A stretch of 64,000 bases of DNA from Pelomonas sp965229315 (GTDB taxonomy: Bacteria; Pseudomonadota; Gammaproteobacteria; Burkholderiales; Burkholderiaceae_C): the NCBI RefSeq assembly GCF_965229315.1, contig NZ_CBDDJA010000002.1, forward strand, positions 1,240,001 through 1,304,000, in the 5' to 3' direction. The position numbers and the translations under genes are program-made. Positions 42,869-51,709 of the stretch are shown one piece after another. How positions within the stretch are numbered: position 1 is the first letter of the stretch; every line of letters begins with the position of its first letter. The notes beneath the pieces are model-generated. The model worked only from the letters and a program-made list of their open reading frames with translations, was not told the DNA's origin and did not search any database.

Positions 42869-45577
42869 ATGACCGACGAGCGCCCCGACCCCGATGCGCT
42901 GCTGGCGCAGGTGCAGCGCGACGAAGCCGCGGCGCAGCGCGGGCGGCTGAAGATCTTCTTCGGCGCCAACGCCGGCGTCGGCAAGACCTACGCGATGCTG
43001 GCCGCCGCGCACGCGGCGCGTGCCCAGGGCCGCGCGGTGCTGGTGGGCGTCGTCGAGACCCACGGCCGGGCCGACACCGAGGCCGTGTCGCGCGACCTGC
43101 CGCGGCTGGCGTTGAAGGACATCGCCCACCAGGGGCGGACGCTGCGCGAGTTCGACCTCGACGCCGCGCTCGCCTGGGGCCACGCCCAGCCGGACGGCGT
43201 GCTGCTGCTGGATGAGCTGGCCCACAGCAACGCGCCCGGTTCGCGCCATCCCAAACGCTGGCAGGACGTGCACGAGCTGCTGGCCGCCGGCGTGGAGGTG
43301 TGGAGCACGCTGAACGTGCAGCACCTCGAGAGCCTGAACGACGTGGTCGGCGGCATCACCGGCATCCGCGTGGCCGAGACCTTGCCGGACAAGGTGTTCG
43401 ACGAGGCCGACGAGGTGGTCGTCGTGGACCTGCCGCCCGACGAGCTGCTGCAGCGGCTCAAGGAGGGCAAGGTCTACCTGCCGGCCCAGGCCGAGCGTGC
43501 GGCGAAGCACTTCTTCCGCAAGGGCAACCTGCTCGCGCTGCGGGAGCTGGCGCTGCGCCGCACGGCCGACCGCGTGGACGACCAGATGCAGGCCTACCGC
43601 CGCGAGCGCGTCGACCAGGGGCAGGGCGCGGTGTGGCCCAACCGCGAGTCGCTGCTGGCCTGCATCGGCAGCGCGGCGGCCGGCGACAAGGTCGTGCGCA
43701 GCGCGGCGCGGCTGGCGGGGCAGCTCGGCGTCGTGTGGCATGCCGTCCACGTGGAGACGGCACGGCAGACCGACGACGCGACGCGCACCCGCGTGCAGCG
43801 CCTGCTGGAGCTGGCGCAGAGCCTGGGCGCGCGCACGGCGGTGCTGTCCGCGCCCGCGGTGGCGCCGGCGCTCATCGGCTACGCGCGCGAGCACAACCTG
43901 GCCCGGCTGGTGGTGGGCCGGCGCGACCAGGCCTGGCGCTGGCCCGGGCGGCCGTCGCTGTCCGAAGCGCTGAACCTGCTGGGCGACGAACTGGACGTGC
44001 TGCAGGTGGCACTGCCCGCCACGACGCGGGCGCCGCAGCCCGCCGCACCGCAGGCGCCGCGCCACGCGCTGCTCACGCCGCAGCAACTGCGCGGCTACGC
44101 CGCTGCGGTGCTCGCCTGCGGCCTGGCGACGGCCGTGGCGATGCCGCTGCTGCCGTTCATCGCGCCCACCAACATCGCGATGCTGTACCTGCTCAACGTC
44201 GTCGGCGTGGCGCTGAAGTTCGGCCGTGCGCCGGCGGCGCTCGCGGCGCTGCTGGGGGTGGGCGCGTTCGATTTCGCCTTCGTGGAGCCCCGCTGGTCGT
44301 TCGCGGTGGGCGATGCCCAATACCTGGTCACGTTCGCCGTGCTGCTGATCGTGGGCCTGGTCATCGGCCAGCTCGCGGCCGGCCTGCAGGCGCAGGCCCG
44401 GGCGGCGCGCGAGCGCGAGCGGCGGGTGCGTGGCCTGTACGCGATGTCGCGCGACCTGGGCGGCGCGCTGCTGGCCGAGCAGGTGGCGCAGATCGGCGCG
44501 CAGTTCCTCAGCGCCGAGTTCGGTGTCGCGTCCGCCGTGCTGGCCCCCGAGCCCGCGGCGCAGGCCGGCCGCGAGGTGCTGGCCGTGCTGCCCGGGGCGA
44601 CGGCCGCGCCCGACCTCGGCGTGGCGCAGTGGGCCTACGACAGGGGGCAGCCGGCGGGGCTGGGCACCGACACGCTGCCCGCCAGCGCCTGCCTGATGCT
44701 GCCGCTGTCCGCGCCGATGCGCGTGCGCGGCGTGCTCGCGGTGGCGCCGCGGGGCGACGCCGGCGCCCGGCGCTGGTCGCCCGAGGAGCGCCAGGTGCTG
44801 GACACCTGCGCCGCGCTGCTGGCCATCTCGCTGGAGCGCATCCACTACATCGAGGTGGCGCAGGGCAGCACGCTGCAGATCGAGACCGAGCGTCTGCGCA
44901 ACTCGCTGCTGACGGCCGTCTCGCACGACCTGCGCACGCCGCTGGCCGCGCTCGTGGGTCTGGCGGATGCGCTCAAGCTGACGCCGCTGAGCGCCGCGCA
45001 GGCCGACGTGGCCGACGCGATGCGCCGCTCGGCGCTGCGCATGAGCGCGCTGGTGGCCAACTTGCTGGACATGGCGCGGCTGCAGGCCGGCGGCGTGCAG
45101 CTCAACCTGCAGTGGCTGCCGCTGCAGGAGGTCGTCGGCAGCGCGCTGGCCAGCCTCGACGAGACGCTGGCCGGCCGCGACGTGGCGGTGGAGCTGGCGC
45201 CCGACCTGCCGCTGCTGCATCTGGACGCGGTGCTCATCGAGCGCGTGCTGGTGAACCTGCTGGAGAACGCGGCCAAGTACACGCCGGCGGGCAGCCCCGT
45301 CACGATCAAGGCCGGCGCGCAGGCGCGGGCGGCGGGGCCGGGCGTGGAGATCGACATCATCGACACCGGCGCCGGCCTGCCCGCGGGTCGCGAGGGCCAG
45401 CTCTTCGACAAGTTCGAACGCGGCGAACGCGAAAGCGCCACGCCCGGCGTCGGCCTGGGCCTGGCCATCTGCAAGGCCATCGTGCAGGCGCATGGCGGCA
45501 GCATCAGCGCTCACAATCGCGCCGCGGGCGGCGCATGCTTTCGCATCGAGCTGCCACTGGGCCAACCCCCCGCCTGA
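42869..45577 (+). CDS. kdpD: Sensor histidine kinase KdpD
   Basis: 902 residues from ATG 42869. Domain order is typical: KdpD domain with Walker A GANAGVGKT (32-40) and ETHGRADTEA, a Usp-like domain (about 250-370), four close transmembrane helices (about 410-510, DUF4118), a GAF-like region, HisKA with His686 in AVSHDLRTPLAALVG, and HATPase with LENAAKYTPAG and GVGLGLAICKAIV. It senses low K+ or turgor and phosphorylates KdpE. It precedes kdpE by 15 bp. Confidence 0.97.
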   Translation: MTDERPDPDALLAQVQRDEAAAQRGRLKIFFGANAGVGKTYAMLAAAHAARAQGRAVLVGVVETHGRADTEAVSRDLPRLALKDIAHQGRTLREFDLDAALAWGHAQPDGVLLLDELAHSNAPGSRHPKRWQDVHELLAAGVEVWSTLNVQHLESLNDVVGGITGIRVAETLPDKVFDEADEVVVVDLPPDELLQRLKEGKVYLPAQAERAAKHFFRKGNLLALRELALRRTADRVDDQMQAYRRERVDQGQGAVWPNRESLLACIGSAAAGDKVVRSAARLAGQLGVVWHAVHVETARQTDDATRTRVQRLLELAQSLGARTAVLSAPAVAPALIGYAREHNLARLVVGRRDQAWRWPGRPSLSEALNLLGDELDVLQVALPATTRAPQPAAPQAPRHALLTPQQLRGYAAAVLACGLATAVAMPLLPFIAPTNIAMLYLLNVVGVALKFGRAPAALAALLGVGAFDFAFVEPRWSFAVGDAQYLVTFAVLLIVGLVIGQLAAGLQAQARAARERERRVRGLYAMSRDLGGALLAEQVAQIGAQFLSAEFGVASAVLAPEPAAQAGREVLAVLPGATAAPDLGVAQWAYDRGQPAGLGTDTLPASACLMLPLSAPMRVRGVLAVAPRGDAGARRWSPEERQVLDTCAALLAISLERIHYIEVAQGSTLQIETERLRNSLLTAVSHDLRTPLAALVGLADALKLTPLSAAQADVADAMRRSALRMSALVANLLDMARLQAGGVQLNLQWLPLQEVVGSALASLDETLAGRDVAVELAPDLPLLHLDAVLIERVLVNLLENAAKYTPAGSPVTIKAGAQARAAGPGVEIDIIDTGAGLPAGREGQLFDKFERGERESATPGVGLGLAICKAIVQAHGGSISAHNRAAGGACFRIELPLGQPPA

Positions 45578-45592
45578 CGAGGAGAAAAAGTC

Positions 45593-46279
45593 TTGGGTGC
45601 TGCGCGCGTGCTGATGATCGAGGACGAGCCGGAGATCCGCCGCTTCGTGCGCATGGCGCTGCACAGCGAGGGCCTGGAGGTGTTCGAGGCCGCCACGCTG
45701 CAGCGCGGCCTCATCGACGCGGCCACGCGCCGGCCCGAGCTGGTGGTGCTGGACCTGGGCCTGCCGGACGGCGACGGGCTGGACTTCATCCGCGAGTTCC
45801 GCGGCTGGTCGCAGGCGCCGGTGCTGGTGCTGTCGGCCCGCGAGGGCGAGGAGCGCAAGGTGCAGGCGCTGGACGCCGGTGCCGACGACTACCTCGTCAA
45901 GCCCTTCGGCGTGGCGGAGCTGCTGGCGCGCGTGCGCGTGCAGCTGCGCCGTGCCACCCGCGGTGGTGGCGATGCCGACCCGGTGCTGCGCTTCGGTGAC
46001 GTGGCCGTGGACCGCGCGCTGCGCACCGTCACGCGCGGCGGCCAGGAGCTGCACCTCACGCCCATCGAGTACCGGCTGCTGCAGGAGCTGTGCAGCGCAC
46101 CCGGCCGCGTGCTGACGCACCAGCACCTGTTGAAGGCCGTGTGGGGGCCGGGCCATGCCGAGGACGTGCACTACGTGCGCGTGCACATGGCCAACCTGCG
46201 CAAGAAGGTCGAGGCCGACGCCAACCGCCCGCAGTGGCTGTTGACCGAAGCCGGCGTGGGCTACCGCCTCAAGACCTGA
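45593..46279 (+). CDS. kdpE: Response regulator KdpE (OmpR family)
   Basis: 228 residues from a TTG at 45593, which follows an AGGAG ribosome site at eight bases and gives the correct N-terminus (VLMIEDEPEIRRFV). The receiver domain has Asp54 in VVLDLGLPDGDGLDF, acidic residues 10-11 and Lys103 in DYLVKPFG. The C-terminal winged helix ends with VRVHMANLRKKVEAD and AGVGYRLKT. It should bind direct repeats upstream of the operon when phosphorylated by KdpD; such repeats are seen at 36318-36363. Confidence 0.96.
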   Translation: MGAARVLMIEDEPEIRRFVRMALHSEGLEVFEAATLQRGLIDAATRRPELVVLDLGLPDGDGLDFIREFRGWSQAPVLVLSAREGEERKVQALDAGADDYLVKPFGVAELLARVRVQLRRATRGGGDADPVLRFGDVAVDRALRTVTRGGQELHLTPIEYRLLQELCSAPGRVLTHQHLLKAVWGPGHAEDVHYVRVHMANLRKKVEADANRPQWLLTEAGVGYRLKT

Positions 46280-46296
46280 GCGAGGGCGATGCGGCT

Positions 46297-46324
46297 GTAG
46301 GCAATTTGCCTACGGCAAGTGCCG
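46297..46324. repeat. Tandem palindromes downstream of kdpE
   Basis: GTAGGCAA (46297-46304), one T, then TTGCCTAC (46306-46313) form a perfect 17-bp palindrome. It is followed at once by CGGCA (46313-46317), AG, TGCCG (46320-46324). The near-absent loop of the first argues for a protein-binding site or a cruciform; the second could form a short hairpin ending the kdp transcript. There is no U-tract. The element lies in the 151-bp gap before the chemoreceptor gene. Confidence 0.45.
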
Positions 46325-46384
46325 CGATCCACGCGCAAGGGCGTCAGGCGTCGCCGGCTCGCCGCCTGAAGCCCGCTTTCGGAA

Positions 46385-46408
46385 GATGACGGTCATCAAA
46401 CGTTGATG
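46385..46408. promoter_or_regulatory. Overlapping palindromes upstream of the chemoreceptor gene
   Basis: GATGA-CGG-TCATC (46385-46397) overlaps CATCAA-ACG-TTGATG (46394-46408). Both are dyads with three-base centres and share the TCATC segment, so only one can be occupied or folded at a time. They end 22 bp before the ATG, where an operator or an mRNA switch would act. The regulator is unknown. Confidence 0.35.
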
Positions 46409-46430
46409 CATCTCCAAGGGAGCGGTGACC

Positions 46431-47993
46431 ATGAACTTCTGGAACAACCTGTCGGTGAAGACCAAGCTGATCGGCGCCTTCGGCCTGCTGATCCTGATGA
46501 TCGTGGCCATCTCGGCCGCGGCGCTGGGGTCCATCAAGCAGGACGGCGACCAGTTCGCCGATTACGTGCAGGGTGTCGAGGCGCGCGCCGCCATGGCCAA
46601 TCAGGTGCGCCTGGCGGTGGACCGCCGCGCCATCGCGGCCCGCAACCTGGTGCTGGTGACCAAGGCCGAGGATGCGGCCGTCGAGAAGGCCGCCGTGCTG
46701 GCCGCCGTCGAGGACGTGCGCAAGTCGCTGGATGCGCTGCAGGCGCTGTCCAACAAGGCCGGCGTGCCGTCGGAGGTGCGCAGCCGCGTCGAGGAGATCG
46801 CCCGCATCGAGGGGCAGTATTCCGCCGTGGCCGAAGCCATCGTGGGCCTGGCGCTGGCCGGCGACCGCGAGGCCGCCATCGGCCGCATGAACGAGCGCTG
46901 CCGCCCGCTGCTGGCCGCCCTCGTGAAGGCCACGGACGACTACATCCGCTTCACCGCCGAGACCTCCAGCCGCCTCATCGCCGAAACCGACCAGGTGCAT
47001 GGCCAGCGCATCGCCGTGCTGGCCGCGGCCTGCGCGGCGGTCGTCGTGCTGTCGCTGCTCGCGGCGCTCGCCATCACCCGCTCCATCGTCAAGCCGCTGC
47101 AGACCGCCGTCACCCTCATCAACGACGTGGCCGAGGGCAACCTGGACACCGAAGTCCAGGTCCAGACGCGGGACGAATTCGGCCATCTGCTGCAGGCCAT
47201 CGCCGCGATGCAGGGCGGCCTGCGTGAACTGGTGACCAGCGTGCGCCATGGCGCCGACAGCCTGTCGCTGGCCAGCGCCGAGATCGCCCAGGGCAACCAC
47301 AGCCTGTCGTCGCGCACCGAAACCCAGGCCAGCGCGCTGCAGCAGACCGCGTCGTCCATGGAGCAGTTGAGCGTCACCGTGCGCCAGAACGCCGACAACG
47401 CCAGCCAGGCCAACCGCCTGGCCGAGGCCGCCAGCACCGTCGCCCAGCAGGGCGGCCAGGTCGTGGCCCAGGCCGTGGACACGATGCGGGGCATCAGCGA
47501 ATCCAGCAAGCGCATCGCCGACATCACCTCCGTCATCGACGGCATCGCCTTCCAGACCAACATCTTGGCGCTGAACGCCGCCGTGGAAGCCGCACGGGCC
47601 GGCGAACAGGGCCGCGGCTTCGCGGTGGTCGCCAGCGAGGTGCGGGCGCTGGCCCAGCGCAGCGGCGAGGCGGCCAAGGAGATCAGGCAGCTCATCACCG
47701 ACAGCGTCGGCCGCGTCGAGGTGGGCGTCACGCAGGTCAGCCAGGCCGGCCGCACGATGCAGGAAGTCGTCGCCAGCATCGGCCGCGTGACCGCCATCAT
47801 GGGCGAGATCAGCACCGCCAGCGCCGAGCAGAGCGAGGGCGTGGGCCAGGTCGGCGGTGCCGTGTCCAGCATGGACCGCACGACCCAGCAGAACGCCGCC
47901 CTGGTCGAGGAAATGGCTGCCGCCGCCTCCAGCCTGAAGGGCCAGGCGCTGGAGCTGGTGCGTGCCGTGGGCATGTTCAAGCTGTCGCACTGA
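46431..47993 (+). CDS. Methyl-accepting chemotaxis protein
   Basis: 520 residues from ATG 46431, behind an AAGGGA ribosome site. Transmembrane helix 1 covers about residues 12-34 (KLIGAFGLLILMIVAISAAA). A periplasmic four-helix-bundle-type sensor (about 35-190) follows, then helix 2 (about 195-215), HAMP (about 215-268) and the signalling domain with the hairpin tip IAFQTNILALNAAVEAARAG and GRGFAVVASEVRALAQRS. It signals to CheA/CheW. The C-terminus (MFKLSH) lacks the CheR-binding pentapeptide, so methylation would rely on other receptors. No che genes are nearby; the ligand is unknown. Confidence 0.93.
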   Translation: MNFWNNLSVKTKLIGAFGLLILMIVAISAAALGSIKQDGDQFADYVQGVEARAAMANQVRLAVDRRAIAARNLVLVTKAEDAAVEKAAVLAAVEDVRKSLDALQALSNKAGVPSEVRSRVEEIARIEGQYSAVAEAIVGLALAGDREAAIGRMNERCRPLLAALVKATDDYIRFTAETSSRLIAETDQVHGQRIAVLAAACAAVVVLSLLAALAITRSIVKPLQTAVTLINDVAEGNLDTEVQVQTRDEFGHLLQAIAAMQGGLRELVTSVRHGADSLSLASAEIAQGNHSLSSRTETQASALQQTASSMEQLSVTVRQNADNASQANRLAEAASTVAQQGGQVVAQAVDTMRGISESSKRIADITSVIDGIAFQTNILALNAAVEAARAGEQGRGFAVVASEVRALAQRSGEAAKEIRQLITDSVGRVEVGVTQVSQAGRTMQEVVASIGRVTAIMGEISTASAEQSEGVGQVGGAVSSMDRTTQQNAALVEEMAAAASSLKGQALELVRAVGMFKLSH

Positions 47994-48035
47994 GTTCCCG
48001 GGTCTCCACCCCCGCGCGGCCACCCGGTCGCGCTT

Positions 48036-48066
48036 GCCCGACGCGCCGCAGGCCGTCGGGCCTTCC
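48036..48066 (+). terminator. Hairpin terminator after the chemoreceptor gene
   Basis: GCCCGAC (48036-48042) pairs perfectly with GTCGGGC (48055-48061) around a 12-base loop, followed by the pyrimidine run CTTCCT. It lies between the chemoreceptor stop and the DUF3820 start, so it probably ends the chemoreceptor transcript. The tail has only few T residues. Confidence 0.45.
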
Positions 48067-48093
48067 TGCATCCGGGGCTGGCACACTGCCGCC

Positions 48094-48309
48094 ATGACCC
48101 CCGACGACCTGCTCAAGCTCGAGAAGACGGCGATGCCCTTCGGCAAGCACCAGGGTACGCTGATCGCCGACCTGCCGGGCAACTACCTGGGCTGGTTCGC
48201 GCGCGAAGGCTTTCCCAAGGGCGAGATCGGGCGGCTGCTGGCGCTGATGTACGAGATGGACCACAACGGCCTGCGCGACCTGCTGAAGCCGCTGCGGGGC
48301 CGGGGCTAG
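48094..48309 (+). CDS. DUF3820 family protein
   Basis: 71 residues from ATG 48094. The whole short protein fits DUF3820: MPFGKHQGTLIADLPGNYLG followed by WFAREGFPKGEIGRLLALMYEM. Members in Proteobacteria are annotated as putative quorum-sensing-regulated virulence factors, but no activity is established as far as I know. The PFGKHxG segment resembles a nucleic-acid or nucleotide-binding module found in exonuclease-like contexts. The next gene begins within two to five bases of its stop, so they may be co-transcribed. Confidence 0.85.
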   Translation: MTPDDLLKLEKTAMPFGKHQGTLIADLPGNYLGWFAREGFPKGEIGRLLALMYEMDHNGLRDLLKPLRGRG

Positions 48310-48313
48310 CGTG

Positions 48314-49033
48314 ATGGGGCGCGTGCTGTCGGCGATCTGTGTCGCGGCGGCCTTGGCCGGCGGCGGGGCGCGGGCGGCCGACGAGCTGTTCACCGTCGTC
48401 CGCGTCGACGTCGCGAAGCAGGACCTGCGCCTGTTCTGGCGCGACGACCGCGGCCAGCCGTGGCGGCGCCTGGATCGGTTGGCCGACGGCCTGAAGGCGC
48501 GGGGCAGGACGCTCACCTTCGGCATGAACGCCGGCATGTTCCACGCCGACGCGAGCCCCGTGGGCCTGCTGGTGATCGACGGGCAGGAGCTGGCACCGCT
48601 GAACCTCGCCGGCGGCGAAGGCAACTTCTTCCTGAAGCCCAACGGCGTGTTCCTGATCGGGCCGCAGGGCGCGCGCGTGGTGGACGCCGTGGACTACCCG
48701 CAGTGGCGCGACGGCGTGCGCCAGGCCACGCAGTCCGGGCCGCTGCTGCTCAAGGGCGGCGAGATCCACCCGGCCCTGCGCCCGAACTCGGCGTCGCGCT
48801 ACGTCAGGAACGGCGTCTGCGTGCTGGGCTCGCAGGCCGTCTTCGTCATCAGCCGGCGGGCGGTCACCTTCCATGAGTTCGCAGTCTTCTTCCGCGACGA
48901 GCTGCACTGCCGCGACGCGCTGTACCTCGACGGCGCCGTGTCCAGCCTGTACTCGCCCGCGCTGGGGCGCAACGACCGCTGGAGCGCGCTGGGCCCGATG
49001 TTCGGCGTCGTGCAGGACGTGACGCAGCCCTGA
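48314..49033 (+). CDS. Secreted phosphodiester glycosidase (NAGPA domain) protein
   Basis: 239 residues from ATG 48314; a GTG one codon earlier is possible. Residues 1-22 are a signal peptide (MGRVLSAICVAAALAGGGARA). The body has the NAGPA-type pattern: LTFGMNAGMFHADASPVGL, FLKPNGVFLIG, ATQSGPLLLKGGEIHP, CVLGSQAVFVISRR and CRDALYLDGAVSSLYSP. The family removes N-acetylglucosamine or similar sugars from phosphodiesters; in bacteria its periplasmic substrates are mostly unknown. A hairpin follows the gene. Confidence 0.88.
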   Translation: MGRVLSAICVAAALAGGGARAADELFTVVRVDVAKQDLRLFWRDDRGQPWRRLDRLADGLKARGRTLTFGMNAGMFHADASPVGLLVIDGQELAPLNLAGGEGNFFLKPNGVFLIGPQGARVVDAVDYPQWRDGVRQATQSGPLLLKGGEIHPALRPNSASRYVRNGVCVLGSQAVFVISRRAVTFHEFAVFFRDELHCRDALYLDGAVSSLYSPALGRNDRWSALGPMFGVVQDVTQP

Positions 49034-49042
49034 CCCCGCGCC

Positions 49043-49072
49043 GGCCCAGGCCGCGGTTTTGCCGGCCTGGCC
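49043..49072 (+). terminator. GC-rich hairpin after the phosphodiester glycosidase gene
   Basis: GGCCCAGGCCG (49043-49053) pairs with CGGCCTGGCC (49063-49072) with one bulged C; the loop contains TTTT. This strong stem lies ten bases beyond the stop. No U-run follows, so termination strength is uncertain. Confidence 0.4.
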
Positions 49073-49158
49073 CACGCGGCCTGCGGCCTGTCGGAACGGC
49101 GTTCGAATTGCTGTGGCCGGTCCCTAACCTGCAGGTCATCGCAAGCTCGGAGGTGGTC

Positions 49159-50025
49159 ATGCTGCACATCGACAACGTCGTCAAGACCTTTGGAAAAATC
49201 AACGCCGTCGATGGCGTGACGCTGCATCTGCAGCCCGGCGTCGTGGGCCTGATCGGCCACAACGGCGCCGGCAAGAGCACGCTGATGCAGATGCTCGCCA
49301 CGCTGACCCGGCCCACGCGGGGCCGCATCCTGCTGGACGGGCAGGACATCGTCGCCCGGCCCGAGCTGATGCGCCGCCGCCTGGGCTACCTGCCGCAGGA
49401 CTTCGGCGTCTACCCGCACCTCACGGCGCTGGAGTTCCTGCAGTACTTCGCCGCGCTCAAGGGGGTGCGCGGCCGGCAGCGGCTGCAGGAGCTGCTGGAA
49501 CTGGTGAACCTGCACGAGCAGGCGCACCGGCCCGCGGCCGGCTTCTCGGGCGGCATGCGCCAGCGGCTGGGCATCGCGCAGGCGCTGCTGAACGACCCGG
49601 ACGTGCTCATCGTCGACGAGCCCACCGCCGGGCTGGACCCCGAGGAGCGGCTGCGCTTTCGCCACCTGTTGGGCGACCTGGGCCGCAAGCGGCTGGTCAT
49701 CGTCTCCACGCACATCGTGTCGGACGTGGAGAACATGGCCTCGCACCTGGCCATCCTGCGCCAGGGCCGGCTGGTGGCGTTCGAGACACCGGACGCCGTG
49801 CTGGCGCGCGCAGCCGGGCAGGTGTGGACGGCGCTGCTGGTGCCCGCGGCCTACGAGGCGCTGCGCGAGCGGGTGCACGTGCTGCAGGCTCAGCCGATCG
49901 GGTCGCGGGTGCAGGTGCGCATGGTGCATCCGTCGCTGCCTTGCGACGGGGCCGAGCCGGCGCATGCCAGCCTGGAAGAGGCGCTGATGGCGCAGCGCTA
50001 TGCCGACGCGCGGGTGGCGGCATGA
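49159..50025 (+). CDS. ABC-2-type exporter, ATP-binding protein
   Basis: 288 residues from ATG 49159, with a GGAGG ribosome site at 49149-49153. It has Walker A GHNGAGKST (33-41), the signature FSGGMRQRLGIAQALL and Walker B VLIVDEPTAGLDPEER. The C-terminal ~70 residues resemble regulatory extensions of ABC-2 exporters. It overlaps the permease gene by four bases. GLIGHNGAGK with a short linker is typical of drug, bacteriocin or lipid export systems, but the substrate is not predictable. Confidence 0.92.
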   Translation: MLHIDNVVKTFGKINAVDGVTLHLQPGVVGLIGHNGAGKSTLMQMLATLTRPTRGRILLDGQDIVARPELMRRRLGYLPQDFGVYPHLTALEFLQYFAALKGVRGRQRLQELLELVNLHEQAHRPAAGFSGGMRQRLGIAQALLNDPDVLIVDEPTAGLDPEERLRFRHLLGDLGRKRLVIVSTHIVSDVENMASHLAILRQGRLVAFETPDAVLARAAGQVWTALLVPAAYEALRERVHVLQAQPIGSRVQVRMVHPSLPCDGAEPAHASLEEALMAQRYADARVAA

Positions 50026-51647
50026 CGGCCGCGCACCTGCCGCTCGGTGCGCTGCCTGCCGCGGCGCCGATGAGCTCGTCGCTGTACAGGGCGCTGGTGG
50101 TGAACGAATGGCGGCTGCGCAGCCGGCGCCTCTCCAGCCTGGTCATCCTGCTGGCCGTCGTGGCCGTGAGCTGGCTGATGGTGCTGGACCCGAAGAGCGG
50201 CTACGCGATGATGGTGGTGCACCACCAGCGCGTGGCCTACGAGAGCCCGGCGCTGGCCTTCGCCACGACGCTGATCGCCTCGCTGCTGTTCGGCCTGGCG
50301 GGCTTCTATCTCGCGCGCGGGCGCAGCCAGGAGGACCTGCGCTGCGGCACCGCCCACGTGCTGGCCGCCACGCCGGTCAGCAACGCGCAGTTGCTGGGCG
50401 CCCGCTGGCTGGGCGCGTTCGGGTTCCTGCTGTCGCTGGGCACGGTGGCGATGCTGACGAGCTGGGTGTTGCAACTGGTGCGCGGCGAAGGCCCGCTGCA
50501 GCCCGGGCCTTACCTGCAGATGCTGGTGCTCGGGCTGGCGCCTGGGCTGATGCTGTGCGCCAGTCTCGCCGTGCTGGCCGACGCCTGGGCGCCGCTGATG
50601 GGCAAGCGCGGCGACGCGCTGTACTGGCTGTTCTGGATCGCGCAGTTCGCCTTCCTGCCCGCCACGCTGGGCAACGGCCCGGCGCGGCTGACCGGCTGGC
50701 AGGTGTTCGACATCAACGGCATGTCGCCGCTGCTGGTGGGCGTGAGCCGGCTGATGGACGTCAGCCACATCAGTGTGGGCGGCAGCCGGTACGACGCCTC
50801 GCTGCCCATGCTGCACATGCCCGCCGGGCTGTGGACGTCCGAGCTGGTCGCGCTGCGGGTGGGTGCCATGGTGCTGGCGCTGCTGCCGCTGGTGCCGGCC
50901 GTCCTGGCCTTCCACCGCTACGCGCCGGACCGCGTGAAGCTGCGCAGCGCGTCCGGCCGCTGGCGCATCGTGCGGCTGGCGCAGTGGCTGCTGCGCCCGC
51001 TGATGCGGCCCTTCACCGCGGCGCTGGGCGGGCTGCTGCGTGCCAGTGCCCGGCTGCCCGGCCTGGCGGGCCGCTGGCTGGCCGACGTGAGCCTGCTGCT
51101 GCTGAGCCAGCCGCTGCTGGCGCTGGCGATGCTGGGCACCGCCGCCGCATGCGCGTTCGTCCCGGCCGAGGTGCTGCCGCGGCTGCTGGCCGTCACGCTG
51201 GGCGCCTGGGGCATCGCGGTGGCCGATGTGAGTTCGCGCGACCTGCAGAGCGGCACGCTGGCGCTCGCCACGGCCGTGCCGGGCGGCGCGCGGGAGCGCG
51301 GCTGGCGCCAGGCGCTGGCGGCCTTCGGCCTGGGCGTGCTCGTGGCGATGCCGGCGCTGTGCCGCTGGGCCATGGCCGCGCCGCTGCAGGCGGCGGCCTG
51401 CGCCGCCGGGCTGCTGTTCCTCAGCGTGGCCGCCACGGGCCTCGGCCGGCTGACGCAGGGCTCGCGCACCTTCCTGGCGCTGTTCCTGTTCGGGCTGTAC
51501 CTCAACCTGCAGGCGACCGGCCTCGCGGCACTGGACATGCTGGGCCTGGGCGGCGCGGCGCAAGCGGGCAGCGTGGCGGGGTATGGGCTGGCCGGGCTGC
51601 TGGGTCTGGCCGCGCTGGCCGCACCGCTGCCGATGCGGCGCCATTGA
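50022..51647 (+). CDS. ABC-2-type exporter, membrane protein
   Basis: 541 residues from ATG 50022, overlapping the ATPase gene. About twelve hydrophobic segments are present. A large soluble loop (about 225-290, DINGMSPLLVGVSRLMDVSH) and a second membrane half with LLLLSQPLLALAMLGTAAA make it about twice the size of a minimal ABC-2 permease. The pattern EDLRCGTAHVLAATPVSNAQ is shared with membrane components next to ABC ATPases in betaproteobacteria. It is assigned mainly from its coupling with the ATPase and from topology. Confidence 0.78.
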   Translation: MTAAHLPLGALPAAAPMSSSLYRALVVNEWRLRSRRLSSLVILLAVVAVSWLMVLDPKSGYAMMVVHHQRVAYESPALAFATTLIASLLFGLAGFYLARGRSQEDLRCGTAHVLAATPVSNAQLLGARWLGAFGFLLSLGTVAMLTSWVLQLVRGEGPLQPGPYLQMLVLGLAPGLMLCASLAVLADAWAPLMGKRGDALYWLFWIAQFAFLPATLGNGPARLTGWQVFDINGMSPLLVGVSRLMDVSHISVGGSRYDASLPMLHMPAGLWTSELVALRVGAMVLALLPLVPAVLAFHRYAPDRVKLRSASGRWRIVRLAQWLLRPLMRPFTAALGGLLRASARLPGLAGRWLADVSLLLLSQPLLALAMLGTAAACAFVPAEVLPRLLAVTLGAWGIAVADVSSRDLQSGTLALATAVPGGARERGWRQALAAFGLGVLVAMPALCRWAMAAPLQAAACAAGLLFLSVAATGLGRLTQGSRTFLALFLFGLYLNLQATGLAALDMLGLGGAAQAGSVAGYGLAGLLGLAALAAPLPMRRH

Positions 51648-51709
51648 CGGTCCCCTGCGCGGCGTTGGCCTACACGCCGCGCGGGTCGCAGGCGCAAGAT
51701 GTCATCACC

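Noticed and set aside
41792..46186. Very long open frame (1464 codons) on the reverse strand across corA-kdpD-kdpE
   Set aside because: It is antisense to clearly recognisable genes, has a His/Arg/Gln-rich shadow composition and no family motif. Such frames arise from the strong GC codon bias.
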